Shown piece by piece: positions 20,986-32,090 of a DNA stretch of 64,000 nt; the stretch's first letter is position 1, and the number at the start of each line of letters is the position of its first letter. Below the pieces are notes generated by a model, which was given only the letters and a program-made list of their open reading frames with translations, was not told where the DNA came from and made no database searches. A program made the position numbers and the translations under genes. Location of the stretch: contig OZ316899.1 in assembly GCA_973895155.1 (NCBI GenBank), forward strand, positions 16,182,001 to 16,246,000, in the 5' to 3' direction. This DNA is from Marsupella aquatica. Taxonomy: Eukaryota > Marchantiophyta.

Positions 20986-22620
20986 ACACTAGGAACATAA
21001 ACAAACATTTAAGACCCTAAATACGGTATTTGTTCCCATGGAAGAACATGTAAGGAATGATTTTATATTGTTTAACACTTATGAATGACTATGGTAACAA
21101 AAACACAGGTTGAACCTTTTACTATGGTTGCTCAGCAAGGCATAGTTTTGAATGTTTGCTTAACATTGTAAATAAAATAACAAAATGGAAATAATCAACA
21201 AAACACAATGAAAATCTTGAGGTATGGTGAGGGAGCTAGGAAACAACCAAGGTGACTCCTCAACATAACTTCATTTGATATGATTTAGGTGGTATATCTG
21301 TAAGTGTTTAGGGTTTAGGTGTAAGAAACATTTTTGGAAATGATTACTATACTAGGATGATCACTAAAATGCCGTCAACATGTTTCAACTTTTCCTTCCA
21401 AAGAAACTGAGAAGAAACTACTAATCAACCACTTCTGTATCCAATCGGTACTTTGTATCACGAATAAGAGACACTATCATCATCAAATTTGAAGTCATAA
21501 ATAATTGGTAAATAACAATCTTTGCATCTTGTGCACAAGCAATGTCTCGCCAAAAACTATGCATCAAGAACTTAGAAATATGTGAAACATCACCAACAAG
21601 GACTCTATTTTCATATACTCAAAAGATTAACCTTCACAATGATTTTACTTCAAGGGTCCAAACTTCTCATTCATTTAGACTTGAAGGGGGAAGAAATTCA
21701 CTGTATTAAGTACTCATCGAAGTATAGAGTGCTTGCTACAAATGGAGGTAACAAAGTTGCAATCTTGCAACTAAGCGCTCATGAAATTTCTTCACACCCA
21801 AAATGACATGAGAACTACTACTTATATGCTAGCAAGAACCAAAGGGAAATAAGATACTAAAAGGACATGCCTTTTCATATCTTAAAGGTCATGGGCTAAA
21901 GTAAAATAACAAAATGTGCTACATGAGTACTTATGGTTCACTAAATACTTTTGGCATGTAAAATTAACTAAAAGATATGTCAAGTGTTAACTATTGTAAA
22001 AGTGAAATTGTGATAAAACTAATAAATAGGGGTTTTGTTCTAATTTTAGTTTCTGAAATGAAAGTAATAAAAAGGTGAGACTTTGTTAGAGTGTTCTCTC
22101 ATGTATATATATTTCATGCTAGGAAAATATGAGACTTTTCTGAGGTATCTAAGTGCCTTAATAAAATAGGTGAAAGTGTAACTAAATTACAAAAAATGAA
22201 AAATTCAGAAAAGTTTCTTAGTGTTGGGCGCATTTGCGCATAAGTACATAGGTGCATAAGGACATTAGCGCATTTGCGTCTAAGCAGAAAACAGCAAAAC
22301 AAAAACATTCTTAACTTTCAAACCACATGTAAGTTTGAGTTGAGACTTTCAGGGTAGGTTCTACTACGTAAGGGCTGCCTTCTAGAAAAGTGTGAAACTT
22401 TTCTATCTAGATGCTGACTACTTAACAAAAATTGTTGAGATTAGCTAATCTTGAGCTGAAGGGTGGAGTAGGTCAGTCTTCTTGAAGCAATGCTGTCTGG
22501 TCTGGTTGCCAAACTTTTGTGACGGTATTTGTCTGCATAGATTCTCAAATTACATCCATATCTTGAGCATGATGCCGATAGAAGGGTAAAGATTTCCGTT
22601 GTCATTCAAGATCCAAAACA
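20986..22620. other. AT-rich stretch without a supportable gene
   Basis: Long AT-rich DNA. Around 22228-22285 a small repeat alternates GCGCATTTGCG with GTGCATAAG-like units. No gene, RNA or complete transposon end could be supported. Confidence 0.4.
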
Positions 22621-23700
22621 GGAAGTAGTCTCCGGTGTAGCATCGTATTCACCTTGCTAGCTTGCATGTAAATACCGATGAAGTCGTAATTGCAACAAGT
22701 AGCATGGTAGTTTTGTGGAAACCTGGCCATGAATGTCTTAGAGTCTATGGCAAGTGGTAGAAGTAGAGTGACTTTAGGTAAGAGTTCACGCCACTTCAGA
22801 GTATACTCAATTAATTGCTGAGAAGTAATGTTATTCCAGATCCTCTGCTTCTCAGTGATTGGAGTAATGAATCATTGGAGGACAACAAGTTGTACTGGAG
22901 AAGCTTTGTGATTCATCTGGAACCTCCTCTTGGTTTGTCTTAAAAAGACAATAATGAATTCCAGGACATAAGCAGGTAGATTCCTGAAATAGGCTAAAGC
23001 CAGATCTCCATTTTCCAGTACAATGTGCCCAACCAGGATCATGACAACGAGAATGGGATGGAAATATTCAGCTTATGTCCAAATTTCATCCATCTCTACT
23101 ATCTCTAAGCGGGTGACTTCTAACAAATGAAGTTTCAAGATGTAGAGGCATTCAACTCTCTTCTTATGATAGTACTTCCAAAATTCTAAGATCTGAAACT
23201 CTGACAGATTCAGCAAACTGTTTAATACCCTCCTTAGGGGTTTTTGGATCAATATGCAGGGTAGGGATAAAATTGACTTGGCATGATTTATCTTGACTGG
23301 GTGGAAGAGTGTCAGGGTAATAAATGGCAAGATGTTCACCTACAGGAGTGATCTCAGGTTCTGGAAAACTAGGAAAAAGTTGGTTCGGTTGATTTGAAGG
23401 ACTGTAAGGAGAGGTAGGTGAATGGCTAGAAGGAGGGCTAGATGGGAGAACCTGATGCGAGGTATGATAGCAAACTGTAGAGTAAACTTGTTTGGTGTTG
23501 TAGCCGAACATCTAAGTGAATCTTTGGACAAAATCTTCACAGTATTCTAAATGCTGATTGTGGTTTGCAGTACGAGATAATCTATACATGACCTCGTCTA
23601 ACACTTCAATCAAATGATCAAAGTTGCACTCCAGCATTTTGCATGTCTCACCCACAAGATCAAAATAATACTCAGCTGAATGTTGGGGTGAAGTGTCCAC
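22621..23700 (-). pseudogene. Decayed protein gene, possibly gag-like
   Basis: Starting at 23700 the minus-strand frame runs through one TAG (near 23514) and one frameshift (near 23180). It encodes a helical start (YYFDLVGETCKMLECNFDHL), a Ser/Pro-rich linker (SSPPSSHSPTSPYSP), and then pieces such as LALAYFRNLPAYVLEFIIVF and RWNNITSQQLIEYTLKWRELLP-like text. Overall composition recalls gag-like proteins of non-autonomous plant retroelements in this window, but no specific family could be named. Confidence 0.3.
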
Positions 23701-23703
23701 AAT

Positions 23704-24050
23704 TTGCGCCCCAAGTGTCCGTTGCCCATGGCGTCAACTCCATTGGCCTTGGGCCCAAAAGGAGCTCTCACTCAAGCCTCAGAACTCAAGGTCCGTCTAG
23801 GGGTCCATACGGTTGACCTTGAGCCCGGCCCTTTTCCCCCTTGACCTAACCAACTCTCAACTAGTCTAAGTCCTTAGTGTGTGTCACCAGCTTGGCGCCT
23901 TGCCTTCATCGGTGCCACGTCTCATTGCCCACAAGTCTCCCCATGCTAAGTCCTCCCTGGATGGCCTATCCGGGCCTGGACCATAAGGGATCTTGGCGTC
24001 AAAGTCAGCGATTCCAGAGCTAAGTGTTAAGGTAGTCAAGTTCCGCGACT
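23704..24050 (-). mobile_element. Fragment of the element A LTR
   Basis: The sequence matches, in the same orientation, the end-proximal part of the LTR at 29028-29375 (shared GGCGTCAACTCCATTGGCC and GATGGCCTATCCGGGCCTGG blocks). The right edge at CGCGACTCA corresponds to the LTR start. The left edge is a truncation. The rest of the element is absent. Confidence 0.8.
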
Positions 24051-24838
24051 CATTCCTTGACAGTGGCGCATCCAGTCCGAACTTGGATGAGTGGATGCCA
24101 TTTTTGTGGAACAATTAAGTTTTGAAGCCATTTTGTGGAGTCTTAAGTTTTTGAAGCATTTTGAGGATAACGCAAGTCTTGCGTAGATATTTGGCGTCAA
24201 AAAATTTAGATGGAGTACACTCTCATTATCATCTGCTTTAAGTCAGTGAAGGAGATTTCTTGATCTGAAAGTTTTTTGAGAACCAGGGCGTTGGTTTGAG
24301 GAATGCCTCTTCCAATAGTGTGATCAAAGATCTTTTATTTTACCCAAATCTCTTTCTACACCACTTTTGCGTAGAGCGTTGAGGTCCTTTCGTTCTTCTA
24401 CGATTGTTTTAATTCCCAGATCTTTGTGGTTGCTTTTGGTAGTTGTGGTGGAGTCATTTTCCCATATCACTTCACTGTCGCAAAGTTTAAATATAGTTTG
24501 TATCAGATGTTATGAAATAGATTTCATTCAGTTTTGGCATCGATGACTTTGATTTGAGGGATGCCTTTTCCAACATCAACTATTTTTGTGAAGAATGAAA
24601 AGTTTTCCTTTGCAAAGTTGTATGCACGTTGTCAATCACTTGCATGGTACCTTCAACTCCCATGTATCTCGTTCTTTTGTGTCACCGCTTGTCTCGTAGA
24701 GGCTGCAATGTCTGGCTCGTCCAACATTGTGCATTCAGTCGGGCCGTGACTTTGTCAGTAAAGTCATTTCTACAAATTGTGCAACATTCCTTCATTTCTA
24801 TAAATTGTGCAATATTCCTCCAAGAGTTCATCGAGCAA
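24051..24838. other. Stretch without a supportable gene
   Basis: AT-rich DNA with two pieces containing the CTTGCGTAGA half-site (24171, 24363). A short plus-strand frame at 24561-24749 has no recognisable motif. It ends at the CAA target duplication of the small CACTA element. Confidence 0.4.
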
Positions 24839-26000
24839 CACTAGTACATAATTCATCCTTAATCCAATTCTCCTCAAATCGGACCCCTTCGGCGGATTGT
24901 TGCAGTTTTTACTGATGTTCCGATTGAAGTCGCATCGTATCATCCAATCCCCAAACAATCGGGTTAGCGTTATCGGACCAAGATTGGACTTGTCCAATTA
25001 AACTAGTATTGGAAAGATGCATTCAATTCAAAAGAAATGGCAAACAATTGTCCAATTATGTGAGAATGGCATGACCATTTCCAAGTACTTTGCAATCGGA
25101 AACTATTGTGCTATTGTACTACAATGGGACAGGGGTCCCAATTAGAATCAAATCAAAAATTGAAGTGCGATTACCCCAATCGGCGGCCCTAGCACTGCCC
25201 CGGCCTGATCCTACTCCTCCACGGGTTGCATATCACTAGCTAACTGGTGTATTCTTTTGTGTGAGGCTTCAAGTCTTAGCAAGACTGTGGGCTACTAGAG
25301 AAGTTTGTCCACCCATCCCAAACACTATTCCTCTCAATAGGTGCTTAACTTCCTAGTTCTTAGCTCTTGCGTTGTACATGCAACCTTAGGCACATTTGAT
25401 GTTTCTTATAGAGTGCCTGGGGTTTTTATACACCTCTGAGTTCATTTAGATCCACAGTTTGGGCCAATTCTTGATGAATTCTTGCGTATCATGACATTGG
25501 GTTGCGTGGTCAATTATGAAAGCTCTATGTTGACCATATGGGAACCAATTTACCTATCAATGTTAGATCGCCAAACAAACCAATGTCCTCCTCAAATTGC
25601 TACAATTCCTTTTGGGGCGTGGTTAAGTTCATTTAGGGATACAGTATATATAGAATTTTGACCTAGATGACAATGAAGACAATTGTTTTTGTTGACCGCA
25701 AGAATTTTTTTCATTGAGTCAAAAGGCTTTGACTTACAATTTAACAAAAACTTTTGGTAACCATTATAGGGTTTAGGGTTTAGGGTTTCTGGCTTGGACA
25801 AACAATCCAACTTTTCCTACATCATAGTGACGGCCCGTTTGTGATTGGGTTGGAATGGTGATAGTCCGATTCTAGTTTAATGGCAAGGTCCGATATGCGT
25901 TGGCTTGGATGGTTGGATTGTACATCCAATTAGAATAGAATTGGAAACCTTGGCATCATCGGAAGGTGAGAATTGGACTAGGCCCCAAAATGTACTAGTG
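24839..26000. mobile_element. Non-autonomous CACTA element, 1,162 bp
   Basis: Ends are CACTAGTACAT and, inverted, CACTAGTACATTTTGGGGCC, flanked by the 3-bp duplication CAA (24836-24838 and 26001-26003). About nine ATCGGA/TCCGAT motifs lie near both ends. It has no transposase gene. Shared ends and motifs with the 10.2-kb element indicate that the same transposase can move it. The interior is AT-rich and includes a telomere-like tract. Confidence 0.9.
25768..25789 (+). repeat. Interstitial telomere-like tract
   Basis: About three TTTAGGG units inside the small CACTA element. Confidence 0.8.
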
Positions 26001-26003
26001 CAA

Positions 26004-26339
26004 GTAGACTTGATTGCAAGTTCCTTGATAGAGCTCAGCTCAACTCAGATACCTTGCATCTGGCGGCTATCCAATCCTTGGGCTCTAGAAGGCCCCCTAT
26101 TTGGGCCAAGCTTCTGACCCAGAGGCCTTCCTCTTGATATTTTTTTAACAGTTTGAATGGTCTATCTGGTGATTAGAGAGGTTGGGGCTTGTATCTTATC
26201 TTCAATTCTTCACAAAATGGTCTAAGGGGGGGCTCCTTTCCAAGCCCATACCCTGCCCCAACCAGCCCCATTAAAGTTGTAATGGGACTCCTCATCGTTT
26301 GCTATTCAATATTCAAATGGGTGACCTCAATTGCCAAAC
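26004..26339. other. Short gap before the right inverted arm
   Basis: No gene seen. It contains a G-run (TCTAAGGGGGGGCTCC near 26220) of no clear role. Confidence 0.3.
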
Positions 26340-26650
26340 TGGAATTTCAATTTCAATGGTGCCCTTAGTGTTCATTCCAAAACTCTAATCTGAATATTCC
26401 AAAACTCTAAACTAAATATTCCAAGACCTCGTTTAAGAAATTTCAAAATCCATTCTCAAAATTTCCAAAAAACACTTTTCAATATTCCATTCTTGGGAGA
26501 ATTTTCCAGAATTAGTGAAATGTCTGATTGGAGTTAAATGTACATTTCATTTGACCGAGTTGTTGGTAAGTAGTAATTAGACTCCGAGTTAATGTTAAAT
26601 GATGATTTGTTAACGTTAATTAGCACCGTGTATAGCTCTTGTTGAGGGAT
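26340..26650. repeat. Right arm of the inverted repeat pair
   Basis: Inverted relative to 37-450. It has repeated ATTCCAAAACTCTAA and AAATTTCCAAAA motifs, then CCAGAATTAGTGAAATGTCTGA and TTGGAGTTAAATG, then TCTTGTTGAGGG at the outer edge (26639-26650). If the arms are transposon ends, the enclosed DNA is about 26.6 kb, or about 15 kb without the two CACTA insertions. Confidence 0.5.
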
Positions 26651-26837
26651 CTTTGGCATCAAGGTGTTAAATACTGATATTCCCTGTCAATGTTAGGTAC
26701 ACTATAGAATGGGTTACTTTGGATCCCCCTAAAATCTTGCTTTGGATTCCTAACACATGTGACTTTATATTCCTTTGCAAATCACCGTACAAATTCCTTG
26801 TATTCCCTTCACATGGTTCTCCTCTCCTTATCAATTG

Positions 26838-27852
26838 ATGGCAACTTCTGCATCCCTTGAGTCTATTTTGTCCATTGCCTCACAATCAGCTGCCTCTCAA
26901 CATTGAGAGACCAGGAGTTCTATGAGCCACAAAGCACTTGCTTTGGGGCTGAAAGACTCCAAGGAGGCAAAAGCTTGTTGATCCAATGGATATTGTGCCG
27001 CCTTCGATGGATTTTGCCAAGTCCAAGCCTTTCTCAGTTGTCATTAACCGGCACCTTTACCAGTTTGGGCCGGATGAATTTGGGTATCCTCTTGTTCCCC
27101 CCCAAATTCCACTATGTCAAATGCGGAACCTGCAACTTGTAAGGTCTCTTCAAACAGATTGCAATGCAATTGAGATTCTGAAGAATGAGTTCCGAGCTCA
27201 AGGGTACATTGAGGGTGCGCCTCATTTTTATGTGCAAATGACAAATGAGAATGGGGATGTGCAATTTTTGAATGACACAATCAGACAAAGCTGGGTCCAG
27301 TGTGGTTGGCGCAAAATGAAGCTTTTGAGAGGGAGTGTGATTCGCATCCTGATTTTGCTGTGCTCAAGGATAAAATGTTTTGTGTATTCGATGGCAATCA
27401 CCGTCTCTATTTGTGGAACCTACTTGCTGTTGAGAATCCTCATGATGTCAAATATCATCCTCAAGTTGTCTCAAAGATATTCAAAGGAGAGAAGGATACT
27501 TTTGTGTAGATTGAATCTACGATGCATGCTCTCAACCGGTGAGAAGATCTTTGACACATTTGATCTGTTTGCTTCATTTTTGTGCATGATTTGTTCTTGC
27601 TGATTGTTGAATTCTATCCTCAATGTCAGGTTGACACAATGCCACGTCAAAAATTCATGGGTGCTAGAAGTTTGTCGGGTCCAAAAGAATTTGCGCACAA
27701 ACCTCTCAGTTTACAAAGATTTAATTGATCCAGAGAATTTCAAGTTATTTCAACAAAAGATGCAAAATGTGAAGAAGCCGTCATGGTATTCAAAGCATAT
27801 GACCTTAGATGCATGCATTTATATTCTTTCAGCTGCAAACATAGCTTCATAA
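26838..27852 (+). pseudogene. Second ParB-like gene, frameshifted
   Basis: From 26986 the frame reads KPFSVVINRHLYQFGPDEFGYP, then QTDCNAIEILKNEFRAQGYIEG, and loses phase near 27290. The next frame has VLKDKMFCVFDGNHRLYLWNLL, a good match to the ParB-type vvDGNHR..A signature, and a final piece (27604-27852) ends LDACIYILSAANIAS. At least two shifts make it a pseudogene. It is a separate gene from the ParB-like exon at 15228, which it resembles in motif but not in detail. It lies just outside the right inverted arm. Confidence 0.5.
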
Positions 27853-27905
27853 ATTGCTGACTTACTCAATAAGTTTGCACTGAAGGAGGAACTTGGTGAA
27901 CCTCA

Positions 27906-29375
27906 GTGGTGGACCTTGCCACCCAGCGCCCTCACCAATCCCCCAACACTCACGCCTAAGTGCCCCTAGTGCCCAAACGCCTCCACGGAATACCTTGAGC
28001 AAGCAACTTAGTGCCCCTTGCATTGCCCGCGGCCCCTTCCATACGAAGCCGCACTTGCTTTCCAACACAACCGCTACTCAACGGTCCTCACTATCTGCAC
28101 AAGCAACCAAGCACCTTGGTAAGAAACCCTTCAGGATCTAGAACTTGCCAAGTCTAGCATCCTAACTCAAGCTCAACAGACATTGGTAAATAGGTCAGCA
28201 ATAGGTCCTCCCAATGCCATAAGCCAGATTCAGAACCCACGCCCACTGTTCCTCCAAAACAGCTCCTTCCTTGGGTGCGGCTTGGGTTCCCCTTCGTACC
28301 TACCCATCACAAACTCGCCGCCCTGACCCCAGGACATGCTCATGGCCCAAGTAGCGTAGCTTGTCCTAAAGCTTGTCCCAACATGCCGGGACCATAATGG
28401 CCCCGACTCTAGCAACCAACTCCCAATTTGCCTCACTGATGGTCTAGGGGCCGAACACTCTTGGAACTCAACCTCCACACCTACTTGGGCTTGCCTCCCC
28501 AACGCAAGCTCCCTTGGGAGACTGAACGCGGCTTGGCTGTTGTTCGATAGGATTTGGCAAGCGGGCGAGTGAACATGCGCAAAAACCAAGAACCCATGGC
28601 ACCCCAAGACCCAGATGAGCTCTAAAGGACGTAGCCCTCCTCGAGAGCTTTCCAACGCACCCAAGAAGTCCTCCAACAGACTTCCCGTTGGGAAGATATC
28701 GCCATTTCTGTTTGGCGCTTTCCCTTCGTGTCGCGACCGCCGCGGCTCACAACTTTGGTTCGCCCTTGGCCTCTAGGGAGATACCACTCCCCTCATATAT
28801 GCCAGTTGATGGCGCGCCCAATATGCCCCTAAACTCCAACTCGGATCCTATCGCGCATACTGGGCGCGCCATCAATTGGCAACGCCCATAACTTTCTCGT
28901 TAGGCATCCACAAGCGGAGTGCCTTAGCCCGTTGTGATCAGGCCAACCCAGTGCTCATGCCTAGGCTCTCAGGTCTCATCGCCGCTCGGGGTCCCCGATC
29001 GGCCAAACCCGGATCAGGCCATAACTCACGCCCCAAGCATCCGTTGCCGATGGCGTCAACTCCATTGGCCTTGGGCCCAAGAGGAGCTCACACTCAAGCC
29101 CTCATAACTTAAAGTTTGTCCGAGGCCCAAATGGTTGACCTTGAGTCCGGCCCCTTTCCCCTTGATCCGACCAGCTCTTAGCTTGCCTAAGTCCTTAGTG
29201 TGTGTCACCAGCTTGGCTCCTTGCCTTTGCTAGTGCCACGTCTCATTTCCCACAAGTCTCCCCATGCTAAGTCCTCCCCGGATGGCCTATCCGGGCCTGG
29301 ACCATAAGGGAGCTCAGCGTCAGAGTTAGCAACGCCGGAGCTAAGTGTTAAGGTAATCGAGTTCCGTGACTTGCA
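27906..29375 (-). repeat. LTR of element A, copy 1 (about 1.47 kb)
   Basis: It begins (minus) TGCAAGTCACGGAACTCG next to the polypurine tract and ends near AGGTCCACCA. It is homologous along its length to the inverted LTR at 32091-33556. A conserved CATATATGAGGGGAGTGG block (near 28800) is a plausible TATA region, since the same block is kept in all copies. Confidence 0.85.
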
Positions 29376-29386
29376 CCCCCCCTTAA
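29376..29386 (-). other. Polypurine tract of element A copy 1
   Basis: Minus-strand TTAAGGGGGGG directly before the LTR start TGCAAG, the usual plus-strand primer site of LTR retrotransposons. Confidence 0.8.
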
Positions 29387-29439
29387 AAATGGTCACGTCC
29401 GCGTGACCTTAGTAAACGTTCCACCACGCCTAGACCACT

Positions 29440-29724
29440 TTAGGTCTTAAAATTTTTATGAGGTAACAAATCGTTTGCCCATAAGGCTGATGCAAACCAG
29501 GTTGGTGTGCGCATTCCAGACTTAGGAAATTCCAACCTATCCGACTTATCCAAGTAGGATGCTAGTCCAAGCGGGTAAGCTAACTCCAAACTTGTCGGAC
29601 CCATTGTCCTTGCCTTGGGGTACTCCCCTTTGGTTTGAACCAGCTTGCTCACAGATGTAAGGCGGACACCATCAACTTCCACTCGCAAAAAGCAAATTGG
29701 CCGCCCAACAACCTCTAGCACCAA
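29440..29724 (-). CDS. 94-aa ORF downstream of the chromodomain in element A
   Basis: An open frame (VLEVVGRPICFLRVEVDGVR at its start, NDLLPHKNFKT at its end) between the chromodomain and the LTR. Copy 2 carries the same ORF at 37596-37880 with the same length and only about three amino-acid differences by eye, although the neighbouring integrase of both copies is broken. No family recognised. It could be a small element-encoded protein or an antisense-free conserved 3' region. Confidence 0.5.
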   Translation of the reverse strand: MVLEVVGRPICFLRVEVDGVRLTSVSKLVQTKGEYPKARTMGPTSLELAYPLGLASYLDKSDRLEFPKSGMRTPTWFASALWANDLLPHKNFKT

Positions 29725-29809
29725 CGCAATCCAACTTTATCCTTAAGAGGCCGAGAGGAGTGAAACTAGGATACAACTCACAAAGGTAGTTATAGTTGCC
29801 TATACCAGT

Positions 29810-32080
29810 TCACAATGGCGGTAGGCCGCTTTGCTTATGATAGCTTCCAAGGATCTCTGAGGCATTACCCAAATTTTCTTTCGGTTCCCAAGTACTCTCG
29901 GCCTGATCATAGCCAGCCCACTTCACAAAATACTCCAAGATTTGCCTTCCCAACTTGCGTTTGTAACGGTGGTCCAAAATTGCCTCCACCTCAAACTCCT
30001 CCACGTCCTCCACCAGCATGGCGTCAGGACGCAAGACCTGATCCCGGTTGGGATCATTGTCTTTGACAAATTTCTTGAGTCGGCTAACATGGTATTGCCC
30101 ACGCCCATTTCCTTGGGTGTCTCCAACACCACCGAAACTGGATTATCCTTGTGGGCCCATTGTATGATGCAATAGGGCCCCGCATATCTAGGAGCCAACT
30201 TCCTACTTATGTTCCCGTGGTATTGCTTAGTTCTCAACTACAACCAGATGCTCTCCCCAATTTCAAAGCTTACCTGGCGTCGATGTTTATCCCCTTGCTC
30301 CTTGTACCAACTTTGGGCAAGGGTCATGCCCTTGGTAGCCGCTTCCACAACTAGGTGTCGGTCTCAAATAAAATTGTCCGCAGAAGGAACCTTGCTTTCC
30401 ATCCGCCAAGTTGTGGGATTTATGAACCAAGAGGGCACCCTTGGCGTCCTCCCTATGGCCAACACAAACGACGCAACCCCGTTGCCGAATGCTTGGTCGA
30501 GTTATACCTAAACTTGGCCATTGTTAAGTGCTTTGCCCAATCCTTTTGATTGGCCATCACAAAGTGACGCAAGTAGTCCTGCACAATACCATTCACCCGT
30601 TCCGTTTGGCCATCTGTCTTGTGATGATACGTTGACCCCCTAGTAAGGTTTGTTCCAGATAAACGGAACAACGCCTTCCAAAATGGCCCGTGAACTTGGT
30701 ATTGCGGTCGAACAGGATGCGCAATGGTAATCCCCACTGTCGAAAGACATTGTCAAACACTAGACCGACAATCTCTTGGGCCGAAACCATTTTGTAGTCA
30801 GTAAGAAATACGCCATCTTGGAAAAACAATCCACGATTGTTAAGATGGAGTTACTGCCATGGGACTCAGGTAACCCAACAATGAAGTCCATGGAGATGGA
30901 CTCCCATGGAGCCGCAACCACTGGTAAGGGTTACAGAAGTCCTCCTTTTGCCCTATAGACCGTTTGGTTTTTTTAGCACGAGTAACAACTTTGCACTGGC
31001 GAAGGACCGATCGCTTCATGTCCGACCAATACACATCTTGCAACATGCTACGATACATAGCAACTTGTCCGCCATGCTCTCCCCAGGGCGAGTTGTGGTA
31101 CTTTTGTGGAACCTCTAATCTTAGGGACTCTGGGATGTACACACGCCTCTGCTTGTATCGCCATAATTGGACATTATGCGAGGTATCCAACCCCAACAAA
31201 ACGTGCCTTACCTTGCCTTGGCTACCCCCATTGCTTTGCCATTCCTTAGCTAACCTGTCATCCCCATACGCTGCGGCCAGAAACTTTGGCCACTTGGATT
31301 CAAGCGTCATGATCCCATTGACACGATGATGGTCTTTACGCAATAATGCGTCAGCTGCCGTTTTTGTCTTCCCCGGAACGTGATGAACTTCAAAATTGAA
31401 ATCCGCCAAGAACATCTGCTAGTGCATTTCCTTGGGGTTCAGCCTTGGCTTACAACTGAAGTACCCGGTCGACGAGCTATCTGTGTGGGGTATAGCAACG
31501 GAGACAGGAAATAGGTAAACAGGAAATTTTTTTCCTGTTTTTAATATGCTATTACCAGGAAAAAATCACTGTTACCAGGAAAAATGACAATTTAAAAATG
31601 TCTCCTAAAACATGTTATTTCCAAAAAAAATTAACAATGCAACATTTTTGGCTAGCTTTGGGCGCTAGCAAAAAAAACAGGTCGACCAAAAAAAAACTTT
31701 GTTTTTTCTCAAAAAAATTTTTTTTAAAAAAAAACAAATTTTTTTAAAAAAAAATTCCACCCATTTTCCTGTTACCAGTTTTTTTTCCTGTTACCAGTTT
31801 CTGTTATTAAATCCTGTTTCCTGTTTGCTGTCTTTTGTAAACATCTCTCTGTGTGTATTACCACTTTGGGACCGTTCTTAACGTAAATCTCCCACTTCTT
31901 CAATGCATAGATCATTGCATACATTTCCCTTTCCGGTGTGATCCAATGATTTTCCAACTTACATGACTCAAAGGCCAGAGGACGCCCATCTTGGTGAAGA
32001 TAGGCGCCAATGGCATAATCACTTGCGTCTATTCAAATCTTAAACGACTTCCCCATCTCAGGTAACTTTAGACCCGGCGG
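29810..32080 (-). pseudogene. Element A copy 1 pol remnant: RNase H, integrase, chromodomain
   Basis: From the upstream edge: a decayed RT/RNase H junction (LKLPEMGKSF), RNase H text (DYAIGAYLHQDGRPLAFESCKLENHWITPEREMYAMIYAL), a VPGKTKTAADAL connection, the integrase zinc region (H..PWGEHGGQVAMYRSMLQDVYW), a core with FDNVFRQWGLPLRI and TYHHKTDGQTERVNG, a C-terminal NISRKLAPRYAGPY block, and a chromodomain at 30034-29810 (EAILDHRYKRKLGRQILEYF, then WAGYDQAESTWEP). Chromodomains direct integration to marked heterochromatin. Frameshifts and stops occur throughout, and the MITE at 31488 splits RNase H. Confidence 0.85.
31488..31847. mobile_element. hAT-like MITE, 360 bp
   Basis: An 8-bp target duplication TCTGTGTG (31480-31487 and 31848-31855) brackets the insert, as expected for hAT elements. 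Ends are imperfectly inverted (GGGTATAGCAACGGAGACAG against GAGATGTTTACAAAAGACAG). The interior repeats GTTACCAGGAAAAA-type blocks and has long A and T runs able to fold on each other. The uninterrupted site is seen in copy 2 at 35926. Confidence 0.8.
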
Positions 32081-32090
32081 CGTTATCATT

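Larger units (their letters stand above)
27906..32090 (-). mobile_element. Element A copy 1: truncated chromovirus (Ty3/gypsy) with 3' LTR
   Basis: Reading minus: RNase H, integrase, chromodomain, an extra ORF, a polypurine tract and the 3' LTR. Gag, protease and reverse transcriptase are missing. The upstream edge (32090) meets the 5' LTR of copy 2 head-to-head. A 360-bp MITE lies inside. The family is recognised from the integrase zinc and catalytic blocks and the chromodomain. Confidence 0.85.

Noticed and set aside
28230-28676. 148-codon ORF within the element A LTR, also open in the LTR at 32787-33209
   Set aside because: The third LTR copy (51195 onward) has a TGA early in the same frame, there is no ATG at the start, and the two open copies differ at many amino acids. 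It is probably a chance open frame in GC-rich LTR DNA.
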